NCBI GenBank assembly: GCA_947625995.1
Contig: CANQQN010000107.1
Location: 1-6,480, forward strand
Direction: 5' to 3'
DNA length: 6,480 bases
Source of the DNA: an uncultured Lachnospiraceae bacterium
GTDB lineage: Bacteria > Bacillota > Clostridia > Lachnospirales > Lachnospiraceae
Shown: positions 1 through 5,543 of the stretch, piece by piece
Numbering within the stretch: the stretch's first letter is position 1
Layout: each line of letters opens with the position of its first letter
Notes under the pieces: generated by a model
What the model saw: only the letters and a program-made list of their open reading frames with translations
Told to the model about the DNA's origin: nothing
Database searches by the model: none
Program-made: the position numbers and the translations under genes

Positions 1-38
1 CCAGACGGTAACGGTCACTGTGGAGCCCCGGTTCAGCT

Positions 39-665
39 TCACGCTAGGATCTCCTCCGCTGTGGTATGGGCAGGGTAAACGGTCACTTGGCAGCCCCGCC
101 GGTTCAGGGACTTGGCGATATTGTTCTTGGCCCCAAGATCGAGAAGGGCAACCTTCTTTCCGTCTCCCTCCAGTGTATAGGGCGTCCGGCAGGTTACTTT
201 TTCGACGACTTTCCCTGTTTTATATGCTTTTAATCTGGGAATGATCTCTTCAAGGTGAAACCCTTCCTTGACAGTGATCATACCGTTCATGGTGCCCTTT
301 TCCCGGAGAAGCTTTGTCAGCGCTCTGGTATCAATGCCGGCGATCCCGGGAATATCATATTTGAGCAAAAATTCCTGAATGGTTGCCTCACTTCTGAAAT
401 TGCTGGGCAGGCGGCTCAATTCACGGACGATATAGCCGTCCGGCCACGGCCGGCAGGATTCCATATCGTCGTAACAGATCCCGTAGTTGCCGATCAGCGG
501 ATAGGTCATCACCACAGCCTGTCCCGCGTAAGAAGGATCCGTCAGTACTTCCAGATATCCGGTCATGGAGGTGTTGAACACGATCTCGCTGATGACGTCC
601 TTCGGGGCGCCGATACTGACGCCTTCAAATACAGTCCCGTCCTCAAGAATTAAAAAAGCCTTCAT
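39..665 (-). pseudogene. carA: Carbamoyl-phosphate synthase small subunit, 3'-truncated
   Basis: The small subunit hydrolyses glutamine and passes ammonia to the large subunit (CarB) for carbamoyl phosphate, the precursor of pyrimidines and arginine in the cytosol. The N-terminal domain is complete and typical: FNTSMTGYLEVLTDPSYAG at about 30-48, YPLIGNYG at 55-62 and GIAGIDTRALTKLLREKGT at 107-125. The glutamine amidotransferase domain begins (VALLDLGAKNNI, about 172-183) but stops after AEEILA at residue 208 with TGA. The family is usually about 350-360 residues, so the catalytic Cys-His-Glu part is missing. Bases beyond the stop do not resume the expected LNPDG...NGPG motif in any frame; they read PASTA-like instead (see findings). 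The ATG at 663-665 has AGGTGA nine bases upstream. As written it could not use glutamine. Family identity is certain; whether the break is biological or an assembly chimera is open. No carB is in view. Confidence 0.85.
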
Positions 666-673
666 TTGTCTGT

Positions 674-680
674 ATCACCT
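674..680 (-). promoter_or_regulatory. Ribosome binding site of carA
   Basis: The minus strand reads AGGTGAT here, with AGGTGA ending nine bases before the ATG at 663-665. This supports the start MKAFLILEDG, which is also where family members begin. Confidence 0.7.
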
Positions 681-701
681 TACCCTTCTAAGGAGCGCTC
701 C

Positions 702-720
702 GCTTTTTTCAGAAAAAAGC
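702..720 (-). repeat. Perfect 19-base inverted repeat in the carA leader
   Basis: GCTTTTTTC and GAAAAAAGC flank one central base, which would fold as an 8-bp stem with a 3-base loop in the carA leader. A second perfect palindrome, GGAGCGCTCC at 692-701, lies directly beside it on the start-codon side. Both fall downstream of the two promoter candidates and 27 or more bases before the carA start, so they would be in the 5' untranslated RNA or act as operator DNA. No T-run follows the hairpin, so it is not a standard terminator. The PyrR-binding consensus is not evident. Function is unknown. Confidence 0.45.
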
Positions 721-735
721 ATTTGATCATATCAT

Positions 736-764
736 ATTTTATGACATTTACCTGCTTTTGCCAA
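736..764 (-). promoter_or_regulatory. Proximal sigma-A-type promoter candidate for carA
   Basis: On the minus strand TTGGCA (764-759) and TAAAAT (741-736) are separated by exactly 17 bases; each differs from the vegetative consensus at one position. A T-run precedes the -35 box. Transcription would begin near 729, giving a leader of about 65 bases that contains the inverted repeats at 692-720. Prediction by consensus matching only. Confidence 0.55.
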
Positions 765-829
765 AAAAAAAAGACAGAATTTTGCCTTTTTGCAATCATT
801 TTACTTCTTATTCTTTTGAGATTTTTTCT

Positions 830-858
830 ATCTTACCACAACATCTTGTATATTTCAA
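830..858 (-). promoter_or_regulatory. Distal sigma-A-type promoter candidate for carA
   Basis: TTGAAA (858-853) and TAAGAT (835-830) are 17 bases apart on the minus strand, and TGG directly before the -10 box gives an extended -10 (TGn). The match is slightly weaker than the proximal candidate. A transcript from here would have a leader of about 155-160 bases. It may be an alternative start or a chance match in AT-rich DNA. Confidence 0.4.
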
Positions 859-948
859 TATAAATTTTCACTAAATATAAAAAATGTTTGACCGGATCTG
901 AGAGGATCTTCCAAGTTCTTTTGTCAGAGTTCCTTAGCCTGCCAAGTA

Positions 949-1007
949 ATGACAGACAGAAATCCTGTCCGGTTATATAAAGGTCAGACTTGATCTCTGT
1001 CTGTCAT
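949..1007. repeat. Perfect 12-bp inverted repeat with 35-base spacer, behind sleC
   Basis: ATGACAGACAGA at 949-960 is the exact reverse complement of TCTGTCTGTCAT at 996-1007. It begins 8 bases beyond the sleC stop codon, so it lies in the 3' untranslated part of that transcript. The spacer can form competing short hairpins, for example GACAG (955-959) with CTGTC (965-969). No T-run follows on the minus strand, and on the plus strand only TTTT appears a few bases later, so it is not a canonical intrinsic terminator. It could be an mRNA-end structure, a small RNA or a protein site. The rest of the 666-1014 gap holds the carA promoters and leader and otherwise only AT-rich sequence with no supported gene. 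Confidence 0.6.
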
Positions 1008-1014
1008 GGATTTT

Positions 1015-2277
1015 CTAGTTCAGTTCCGCGATCCGGCTGATTCCGACATAGATCTGCGAGATCTTATACCACGTGGCATAATCCACGATCCCTGACTGGG
1101 GAAGCTTGAAGATCTCCTGAAATTTCCGCACCGATCCTTCCGTGGCGGGCCCGTAGATTCCGTCCACGTTCAACTGGGGGATCGCCGTATACACTTCCCC
1201 GATGGCATTCAAAAGCTCCTGAACCTGACTGACATCCTCGCCGCGGCTGCCAACACCCAGATTGGTGCCGGGGAAAGAGGAAGGCACGCCGGACACGGCC
1301 TCCGCTGTGTTGATATAGATATTCTCTCCGTAATAATACCGTAGGATCTCCTCTGCCGTATAATTCTGGTCTCCCAAATATTTGGATCCCCACTGGGACA
1401 TCCAATTGGGGCATGTGGTGCGTTTTCCGTCACAGTATTGCGTCAGCAAAGGCTGCAGTACATTGGGACGGGAAACGTAGCTTGTAAAAATCTCATCCAC
1501 GATCCTTGAGATATTTTCAAAAATATTCCGTCCGTAGATCCACTTGTGGTCATAGGCGGTAGAGGATGTGATCGTAAAATTATATCCTTTTCCCCGGTAC
1601 CACTCTGTAAACACCCGGTTCAGGGTAAAAGACATGATAGCGATCACATTGGCACGGATGGTCTCCTCCGGCCATGTAGCGTAGATTTCGCTGCTGGCGA
1701 CATTTTTAATATACTCATTATATCGCACATAATAATTCTGGGCGGCCGCGTCAGCAGGCGGCCCGTCGTGCACAACAACAAATTCCGGAACGACAACTCT
1801 CGTAAGAACAATCTCTCCCGTTTCAGAAACAGGTTTGATCTCCGCCTCCGCGATCTTAGGCGGGTAGTCGCCGAACAACGTATGGGGTCCGATATCGATC
1901 CCTTCCTCCTGCTGGCCTATCTCAAGCGGCGTCATGATCACAGGCTGAATAGAAGTCTCATTCGGCAGAATCTCCGATCCTGTAATATCCACCGGTTCAT
2001 AGCCGTCCGCCTCGATATGAAGAGAATATTCCGAATAGGGCTGCACTTCACTGGGCTGGAGACTGTACTGCAGAGGCGGCGCAGGAAGCTCGATCTCGTC
2101 TGTCTGCCCGTTTTCATTGGTTGTTACGCTGGTGATGGTGCCCGTAGGGTCTCCGGAATAGGTAATGTTGATCACCGCGTTTTCGATGGGGATCAGATTC
2201 ACGCCGGAATTGACGCTGACGGTCAGTCTTCCACTGTCAGTTTCATTTTGCAGCATAGAAAGCATTTTTTTGTACAT
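1015..2277 (-). CDS. sleC: Spore cortex-lytic enzyme, SleC type (pro-enzyme)
   Basis: SleC is the germination-specific enzyme of clostridia that degrades spore cortex peptidoglycan. It is stored in the spore as an inactive pro-form and cut by Csp proteases. The 420 residues match the known length of about 420-440. Domains in order: a beta-rich pro-region with a carboxypeptidase-regulatory-like fold (about 15-115); a SpoIID/LytB-type catalytic domain (about 165-325) with YIKNVASSEIYATWPEE, whose Glu197 sits at the expected SpoIID catalytic position; YCDGKRTTCPNWMSQWGS (Cys282, Cys289, then the MSQWG signature); and a C-terminal peptidoglycan-binding domain (about 337-406, VDGIYGPATEGSVRKFQ). 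There is no signal peptide, which fits a protein made in the mother cell and packed during spore assembly. The start MYKK was chosen because GAGG lies six bases upstream; an ATG four codons earlier (2287-2289) overlaps that Shine-Dalgarno and the terminator stem. Csp protease genes are not in the window. Family assignment is from memory of SleC sequences. Confidence 0.87.
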   Translation of the reverse strand: MYKKMLSMLQNETDSGRLTVSVNSGVNLIPIENAVINITYSGDPTGTITSVTTNENGQTDEIELPAPPLQYSLQPSEVQPYSEYSLHIEADGYEPVDITGSEILPNETSIQPVIMTPLEIGQQEEGIDIGPHTLFGDYPPKIAEAEIKPVSETGEIVLTRVVVPEFVVVHDGPPADAAAQNYYVRYNEYIKNVASSEIYATWPEETIRANVIAIMSFTLNRVFTEWYRGKGYNFTITSSTAYDHKWIYGRNIFENISRIVDEIFTSYVSRPNVLQPLLTQYCDGKRTTCPNWMSQWGSKYLGDQNYTAEEILRYYYGENIYINTAEAVSGVPSSFPGTNLGVGSRGEDVSQVQELLNAIGEVYTAIPQLNVDGIYGPATEGSVRKFQEIFKLPQSGIVDYATWYKISQIYVGISRIAELN

Positions 2278-2314
2278 AAAAAACCTCATATAACATTTCT
2301 ACCATTATATGAGG
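2278..2314 (-). terminator. Intrinsic terminator between the 64-residue gene and sleC
   Basis: On the minus strand CCTCATATAA (2314-2305), an 11-base loop (2304-2294) and TTATATGAGG (2293-2284) form a perfect 10-bp stem, followed directly by TTTTTT (2283-2278). It begins 15 bases after the stop of the 64-residue gene and matches an intrinsic terminator, although the stem is AT-rich and so only moderately stable. Unusually, the 3' arm carries the sleC Shine-Dalgarno and the T-run is its spacer. If sleC is read from the promoter upstream of the small gene, this element would limit it by termination, by hiding the site, or both. Confidence 0.7.
2284..2287 (-). promoter_or_regulatory. Ribosome binding site of sleC inside a hairpin arm
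   Basis: GAGG is followed by six T bases and then ATG at 2275-2277. It decides the start: the ATG at 2287-2289 overlaps this site and has no Shine-Dalgarno of its own. The same four bases form the base of the 3' arm of the upstream hairpin, so folding would hide them from the ribosome. Confidence 0.65.
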
Positions 2315-2329
2315 CTTCCTTTTAAAAAA

Positions 2330-2524
2330 TTATTCAGTTATGGAACTGATCTGATAAGACTCCGCCGTCTGCAGATCCGTCATGGCAGTGGCGTTCGCAT
2401 CCGACTTTGATGCAAAAAATGTGCCGGTCAACAGCAGCGTAACGACGATCACCGCAGCGATCACAATATTTAGCTTATTCTTTCGTTCTTCAACTTCATA
2501 AAAAGCAGTTTCTCTTCTTCTCAT
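2330..2524 (-). CDS. Small single-pass membrane protein, unknown
   Basis: I do not recognise this 64-residue protein. It has a basic and charged N-terminus (MRRRETAFYEVEERKNK), one hydrophobic segment at about 19-38 (LNIVIAAVIVVTLLLTGTFF) and a short polar tail of about 26 residues rich in Ser, Thr, Ala and Asp. The positive-inside rule predicts the N-terminus in the cytosol and the tail outside. The tail has no Cys, so it is not a lipoprotein, and there is no LPXTG. DANA after the hydrophobic stretch could be a signal-peptidase site, making it instead a short secreted peptide. A good GGAGAG lies eight bases before the ATG, a promoter lies upstream and a terminator directly follows, all of which argue for a real gene. 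Its place just before sleC suggests a sporulation or envelope role, by context only. Confidence 0.7.
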   Translation of the reverse strand: MRRRETAFYEVEERKNKLNIVIAAVIVVTLLLTGTFFASKSDANATAMTDLQTAESYQISSITE

Positions 2525-2603
2525 TGTCTTATCTCTCCGATGTCCGATCTATGAATGTTAATCATTTGTAATATATTTTTAATATATTAAATCATATCAC
2601 AGA

Positions 2604-2632
2604 ATTGTAATATTTTCTACATAATTCGACAA
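2604..2632 (-). promoter_or_regulatory. Promoter candidate for the 64-residue gene (and possibly sleC)
   Basis: TTGTCG (2632-2627) and TACAAT (2609-2604) lie 17 bases apart on the minus strand, 4/6 and 5/6 matches to the vegetative consensus. A second -10-like TATGAT with extended TGA lies at 2596-2591 but lacks a clear -35. I found no convincing sigma-E, F, G or K match in this spacer. The region is very AT-rich, so chance matches are likely. Confidence 0.4.
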
Positions 2633-2656
2633 ATTTGAATGTAGAATCGACAGTTC

Positions 2657-2674
2657 AAAAACGCAATAGCGTTT
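2657..2674 (-). terminator. Weak intrinsic terminator after the BofC-like gene
   Basis: The minus strand reads AAACGC, loop TATT, GCGTTT, with the T-run continuing to five T bases in all (2661-2657). The 6-bp stem with a 4-base loop lies about 30 bases after the stop codon at 2706-2708 and before the next promoter. It is short, so termination may be partial. Confidence 0.5.
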
Positions 2675-2705
2675 GTAGAGTTTTTACAAAACATACGTAC
2701 GCCCG

Positions 2706-3302
2706 TCAGCTGGAGTAGGTTTCCAGAAAGGAAAATACTTCGGACAGATCTTTCATATACAGTCCTTGGATCACCTGAAGCTGCACGTTGTTTGGCAAGC
2801 TGGAGGTCTCTATGCTCGTATATTCATAGATCGTTTTCATATCAATATAATAAACCGTCAGATACCCTCTCTCACTGACGATACAGTATTTATATCCTGC
2901 TTTTGCAGAGTTGTAATTTTTTCTCAGCACGATCTTATCCGCGGAAAAATACAGGAGGGAATAATCTACAAACCCGGCCTCTAAATCTTCTATGGACGGA
3001 TTTTCCTCATATTCTTCAAGGAGCTTAACGATCTCCTCACGGGTACAGCCAATATACTGCACCGGAATGCCGGAGGTTTCTTCTGTCACTGCGTTTGTCT
3101 GGGTATCGTAGGTCTCCATGACGTATTCCGTGTCCCTGCCGGTGACGATTTCCTGCCGAGCCGCCTCCACCGCGGGGAGATCCTCTTCCTTGGATTTAAG
3201 ATTATCTTTCATCTCAAAATAGGTGAAGGTAAATGTACCGAAAAATACAAAAATGGCAAGCAACATAAAAAAAAGAATACCGAATACTGCGGATCGTTTC
3301 AT
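2706..3302 (-). CDS. Membrane-anchored BofC-like sporulation protein
   Basis: This 198-residue protein has a short basic N-terminus (MKRS) and a hydrophobic segment at about 5-29 that serves as membrane anchor or uncleaved signal. A charged linker follows (about 30-80), and then a soluble domain outside the membrane. The part from about 83 on (YIGCTREEIVKLLEEYEENPS, DYSLLYFSADKIVLRK at 113-128, YKYCIVSERGYLTVYY at 137-152) resembles the BofC C-terminal domain. BofC in Bacillus is a forespore protein acting across the intermembrane space on the SpoIVB signal that controls sigma-K activation. Similarity is recognised by pattern and is moderate. The ATG at 3300-3302 is preferred because AAAGGAG lies eight bases upstream; the GTG at 3309-3311 touches that site. 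A sigma-G-like promoter lies just upstream, as expected for bofC. It is 63 bases after the flippase stop. Confidence 0.75.
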   Translation of the reverse strand: MKRSAVFGILFFMLLAIFVFFGTFTFTYFEMKDNLKSKEEDLPAVEAARQEIVTGRDTEYVMETYDTQTNAVTEETSGIPVQYIGCTREEIVKLLEEYEENPSIEDLEAGFVDYSLLYFSADKIVLRKNYNSAKAGYKYCIVSERGYLTVYYIDMKTIYEYTSIETSSLPNNVQLQVIQGLYMKDLSEVFSFLETYSS

Positions 3303-3310
3303 CACGTTCA

Positions 3311-3317
3311 CTCCTTT
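3311..3317 (-). promoter_or_regulatory. Ribosome binding site deciding the BofC-like start
   Basis: AAAGGAG on the minus strand is eight bases before ATG at 3300-3302. A longer reading from the GTG at 3309-3311 would begin inside this site, so the ATG is chosen. Confidence 0.7.
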
Positions 3318-3322
3318 ATCCG

Positions 3323-3353
3323 TAGTATCGGCATTCTCAAAATGATTTATACA
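3323..3353 (-). promoter_or_regulatory. Sigma-G (or sigma-F) type promoter candidate of the BofC-like gene
   Basis: On the minus strand TGTATA (3353-3348) and GATACTA (3329-3323) are separated by 18 bases. The sigma-G consensus known from Bacillus is close to TGnATA, 17-18 bases, CATACTA, so only one base of the -10 box differs. Transcription would start near 3316 and leave a short leader containing AAAGGAG. Bacillus bofC is read by sigma-G, so position and type agree with the gene call. Forespore sigma factors F and G overlap in specificity and cannot be separated here. Confidence 0.55.
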
Positions 3354-3365
3354 GATTTTACCAAA

Positions 3366-5006
3366 TCACATCAGATGCAATTTTTTTGCCATGCGGACCA
3401 GCATCCCGCCTTTGGGAAACCGGTGCAGTTCCTCTTCATTGACGCCTCCCAACCTGATCAACAGTACAAAGTAACTGCAGACTGCCACAACAAGCGCAAC
3501 GACTGTAGCCATCCGGTCTCCTATCAGTCCGGAACACGCAAGCTGCACGATCAGGGACAGCGCGCCCATGATCAGGGATGAGATGGCAGGGATCAGAAAG
3601 GTTTTTTTGATCTCCTGTTTATACCCGCATTCTTTTCTGATGGCGGAGCCGTTCAAAAAACACATCATCGCGGCAAAGAAAATATTTGCAAATACCACCG
3701 CATAGATACCTGTTTTAAAAACCTGAAGAAGCAACACAAGAACCACCAGATGAAGCGCCAGAGAAATCAAGGCGTTACGCACAGGAATGCGCATACGGTC
3801 GATTCCTTGCAGGATCCCGTTGGTCAGCGTAGAAAGCCCGTAAAGAGCCACAGAGATGCTGCCCACCATCAGCATGATCTCCGCCTCTGCGTTGCCGCTG
3901 CTCCAAAGAAGCCGCAAAATAGGTCCCGCCAGTACCGTCAGCCCCACGGCACAGGGAATGGTAAGGACCATGGTGAAGCGGATAGAATCCTGAATTTTCT
4001 GCATCATATCCTTTTTGTCACCGGATACGCGGGCGACCGTAATGCTTGGGATCGTAGACGCAGCCAGCGCGGAAGCAATGGCGATAGGCACATTCGTAAG
4101 GAGACGGTATCTGCCGCTGAAAGCGCCCCACATGCTGTTGTACTCTTTTCTTGTGAATCCCTGTATTAGCATCAGGTTGTTAAACACGCCCTGATCCAGA
4201 ACATTGCTGATATTGTAGACTGCCGTACTTAAAACAACAGGCACGATGGTCAGGATCAGCAGTTTATAGATCTGCCTGTCGGAATCCACGATCCCGGTGC
4301 GGTCACGCTTGAGAGAACGTTTGACCACCCGGCGATACATGAAAAAGATGATCACAAGAACAGCAAGGCCGAACAAGGCCCCCATAGTCGTACCCAGAGT
4401 CCCTCCCGCGGCGCCGTAGGCCACGCTCAGTTCCTCAGGATGCTCCACACTTTTCAGGCCGATATCAAAAAGGATCTTGGCCGCCGCCACGCTGACGATG
4501 GCATTGACGATCCCCTCAATGATCTGGGACACGGCGGTAGGCACAGTGGAACCCAGTCCCTGAAAATATCCCCGGAAGACACCCATAAGTGCCACAAGAA
4601 AGATACAGGGAGCCAGTACCCGCAGGCCATAAGCGCTTAAAGGGGACTTTAACAGGGTGCCGGCGAAAAAATCCGCGCAAACGTAAGTGAGCAGTCCCAC
4701 CGAGAGCCCCACAACAAAGGCAAATACAAACGCCCGCTTGAAATACCGGTAGGCGTTCTGGTATTGCTTTTTCGCGATGGTGGCGGACACAAGCTTGGAA
4801 ACTGCAAGCGGAAGGCTATAAGAAGAGATCAGCAAAAGAATGCTGTATATCTCGTAGGCGTTGGAATAGATGCCGTTCCCCTCATTGCCCAGAATATTGG
4901 TAAGGGGAACCCGGTACAAAAGGCCGATCATCCGCACTACGATAGACGCGATGGCAAGGATGCTGCCCTGTATGATGTAATTCGCATGCTTTTTATTTTT
5001 ACCCAT
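3366..5006 (-). CDS. Lipid-linked sugar flippase, SpoVB/YtgP (MurJ-like) family
   Basis: This 546-residue protein belongs to the MOP superfamily (polysaccharide biosynthesis/oligosaccharide flippase proteins). Relatives move lipid-linked cell wall precursors across the cytoplasmic membrane; in Bacillus, YtgP is MurJ-like and SpoVB is needed for spore cortex. Evidence is the length (relatives about 520-545), about 14 hydrophobic segments along the whole chain, and family signatures: IVVRMIGLLYRVPLTNILGNEGNGIY at about 22-47, quoted as IVVRMIGLLYR then VPLTNILGNEGNGIY; SSYSLPLAVSKLVS at 61-74; GVFRGYFQGLGSTVPTAVSQ at 142-161; and the NGILQGIDR region near 398-406. The N-terminus MGKNKKHAN is basic and cytosolic. 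The ATG at 5004-5006 has GAGG about ten bases upstream. It follows ybeY by 39 bases with no obvious terminator, so read-through from phoH-ybeY is plausible. The sporulation genes after it favour a SpoVB-like role, but vegetative lipid II flipping cannot be excluded, so no symbol is given. Confidence 0.88.
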   Translation of the reverse strand: MGKNKKHANYIIQGSILAIASIVVRMIGLLYRVPLTNILGNEGNGIYSNAYEIYSILLLISSYSLPLAVSKLVSATIAKKQYQNAYRYFKRAFVFAFVVGLSVGLLTYVCADFFAGTLLKSPLSAYGLRVLAPCIFLVALMGVFRGYFQGLGSTVPTAVSQIIEGIVNAIVSVAAAKILFDIGLKSVEHPEELSVAYGAAGGTLGTTMGALFGLAVLVIIFFMYRRVVKRSLKRDRTGIVDSDRQIYKLLILTIVPVVLSTAVYNISNVLDQGVFNNLMLIQGFTRKEYNSMWGAFSGRYRLLTNVPIAIASALAASTIPSITVARVSGDKKDMMQKIQDSIRFTMVLTIPCAVGLTVLAGPILRLLWSSGNAEAEIMLMVGSISVALYGLSTLTNGILQGIDRMRIPVRNALISLALHLVVLVLLLQVFKTGIYAVVFANIFFAAMMCFLNGSAIRKECGYKQEIKKTFLIPAISSLIMGALSLIVQLACSGLIGDRMATVVALVVAVCSYFVLLIRLGGVNEEELHRFPKGGMLVRMAKKLHLM

Positions 5007-5045
5007 AAAGGTTTATCCTCAATTCGTAAGTCGATTTCTAAAAAA

Positions 5046-5543
5046 CTATCTTTCTATGCCAAGGCCATGGAGTATCTTTTCCTGCTTGTCCTCCATTACG
5101 GCAGCCTCTTCTCCTGTCATGTGGTCGTATCCAAAAAGGTGGAGCATACTGTGCGCGATCAAAAAAGCGTACTCTCTGGTGGGAGAATGCCCGTAATTCT
5201 TCGCCTGCTCCGATACCTTGTCTAAAGAGATCACAATATCCCCAAGAAGAAGCTCTCCGCTGTCCGGATCAAAATAAGAAGCCGCCGATGACTCCAAGCT
5301 TTTGTGATCACGGATCATCTCAGGTTCGATCATAGGAAAGGAAAGTACATCTGTGGGCGCGTCGATCTCTCTGTGCCGGGCATTCAACTGCCGGATATTT
5401 TCGTTGTCCGTGAGCAAAAGATTGACCTGACATTCATAGGGACAGCCTTCCTCCTCGATCACTGCCTCCGCCACACGTTCTGCGATCTTTTCATAATCGA
5501 TCTCAAGGAAAAGCTCATACTCTTTTTCGATGTACAGACTCAT
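5046..5543 (-). CDS. ybeY: Endoribonuclease YbeY (16S rRNA maturation)
   Basis: YbeY is a zinc-dependent single-strand endoribonuclease of the UPF0054 family involved in 16S rRNA 3'-end maturation and ribosome quality control. The protein has 165 residues, the usual size. The metal site HSMLHLFGYDH is complete (His131, His135, His141), and the conserved TDVLSFP is at 64-70 with GDIVIS at 101-106. The start MSLYIEKEYE at 5541-5543 was chosen because GGAGG lies five bases upstream and family members begin near here. The frame stays open further upstream, but that part lies inside phoH and looks unlike any YbeY. The first 29 bases overlap the end of phoH, suggesting translational coupling. This phoH-ybeY order is conserved in Firmicutes, but dgkA, cdd and era, which follow in Bacillus, are absent here. 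Confidence 0.95.
   Translation of the reverse strand: MSLYIEKEYELFLEIDYEKIAERVAEAVIEEEGCPYECQVNLLLTDNENIRQLNARHREIDAPTDVLSFPMIEPEMIRDHKSLESSAASYFDPDSGELLLGDIVISLDKVSEQAKNYGHSPTREYAFLIAHSMLHLFGYDHMTGEEAAVMEDKQEKILHGLGIER

Noticed and set aside
666..863. 65-codon open frame on the plus strand in the carA upstream region
   Set aside because: It begins at a TTG without a ribosome binding site and consists of AT-rich intergenic sequence that only looks hydrophobic (FLLL, ILL). The region is better explained as the carA promoters and leader.
666..900. PyrR attenuator or riboswitch in front of carA
   Set aside because: I looked for the PyrR-binding loop consensus and for a terminator/antiterminator pair with a T-run and found neither convincingly.
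949..1007. Inverted repeat read as the sleC intrinsic terminator
   Set aside because: The loop is 35 bases and no T-run follows the 3' arm on the minus strand, so it is kept only as an inverted repeat.
1064..1433. Two further minus-strand frames of 116 and 74 codons
   Set aside because: They overlap the sleC catalytic and peptidoglycan-binding domains in other frames and have shadow-like Arg-rich composition.
2278..2289. Start of sleC at the earlier ATG (MRFF)
   Set aside because: This ATG overlaps the GAGG and terminator stem and has no Shine-Dalgarno of its own at a usable distance; the ATG four codons later does.
2239..2303. 20-codon reading frame MVEMLYEVFYVQKNAFYAAK starting in the terminator loop, a possible leader peptide
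   Set aside because: No Shine-Dalgarno precedes it and it overlaps the sleC start out of frame. A chance frame is the simpler explanation.
1546..2325. Open frame of 259 codons on the plus strand opposite sleC
   Set aside because: It is antisense to a clearly recognised enzyme. Its Arg- and His-rich composition (repeated RR, HR, LR runs) is typical of a shadow frame, and it has no family signature.
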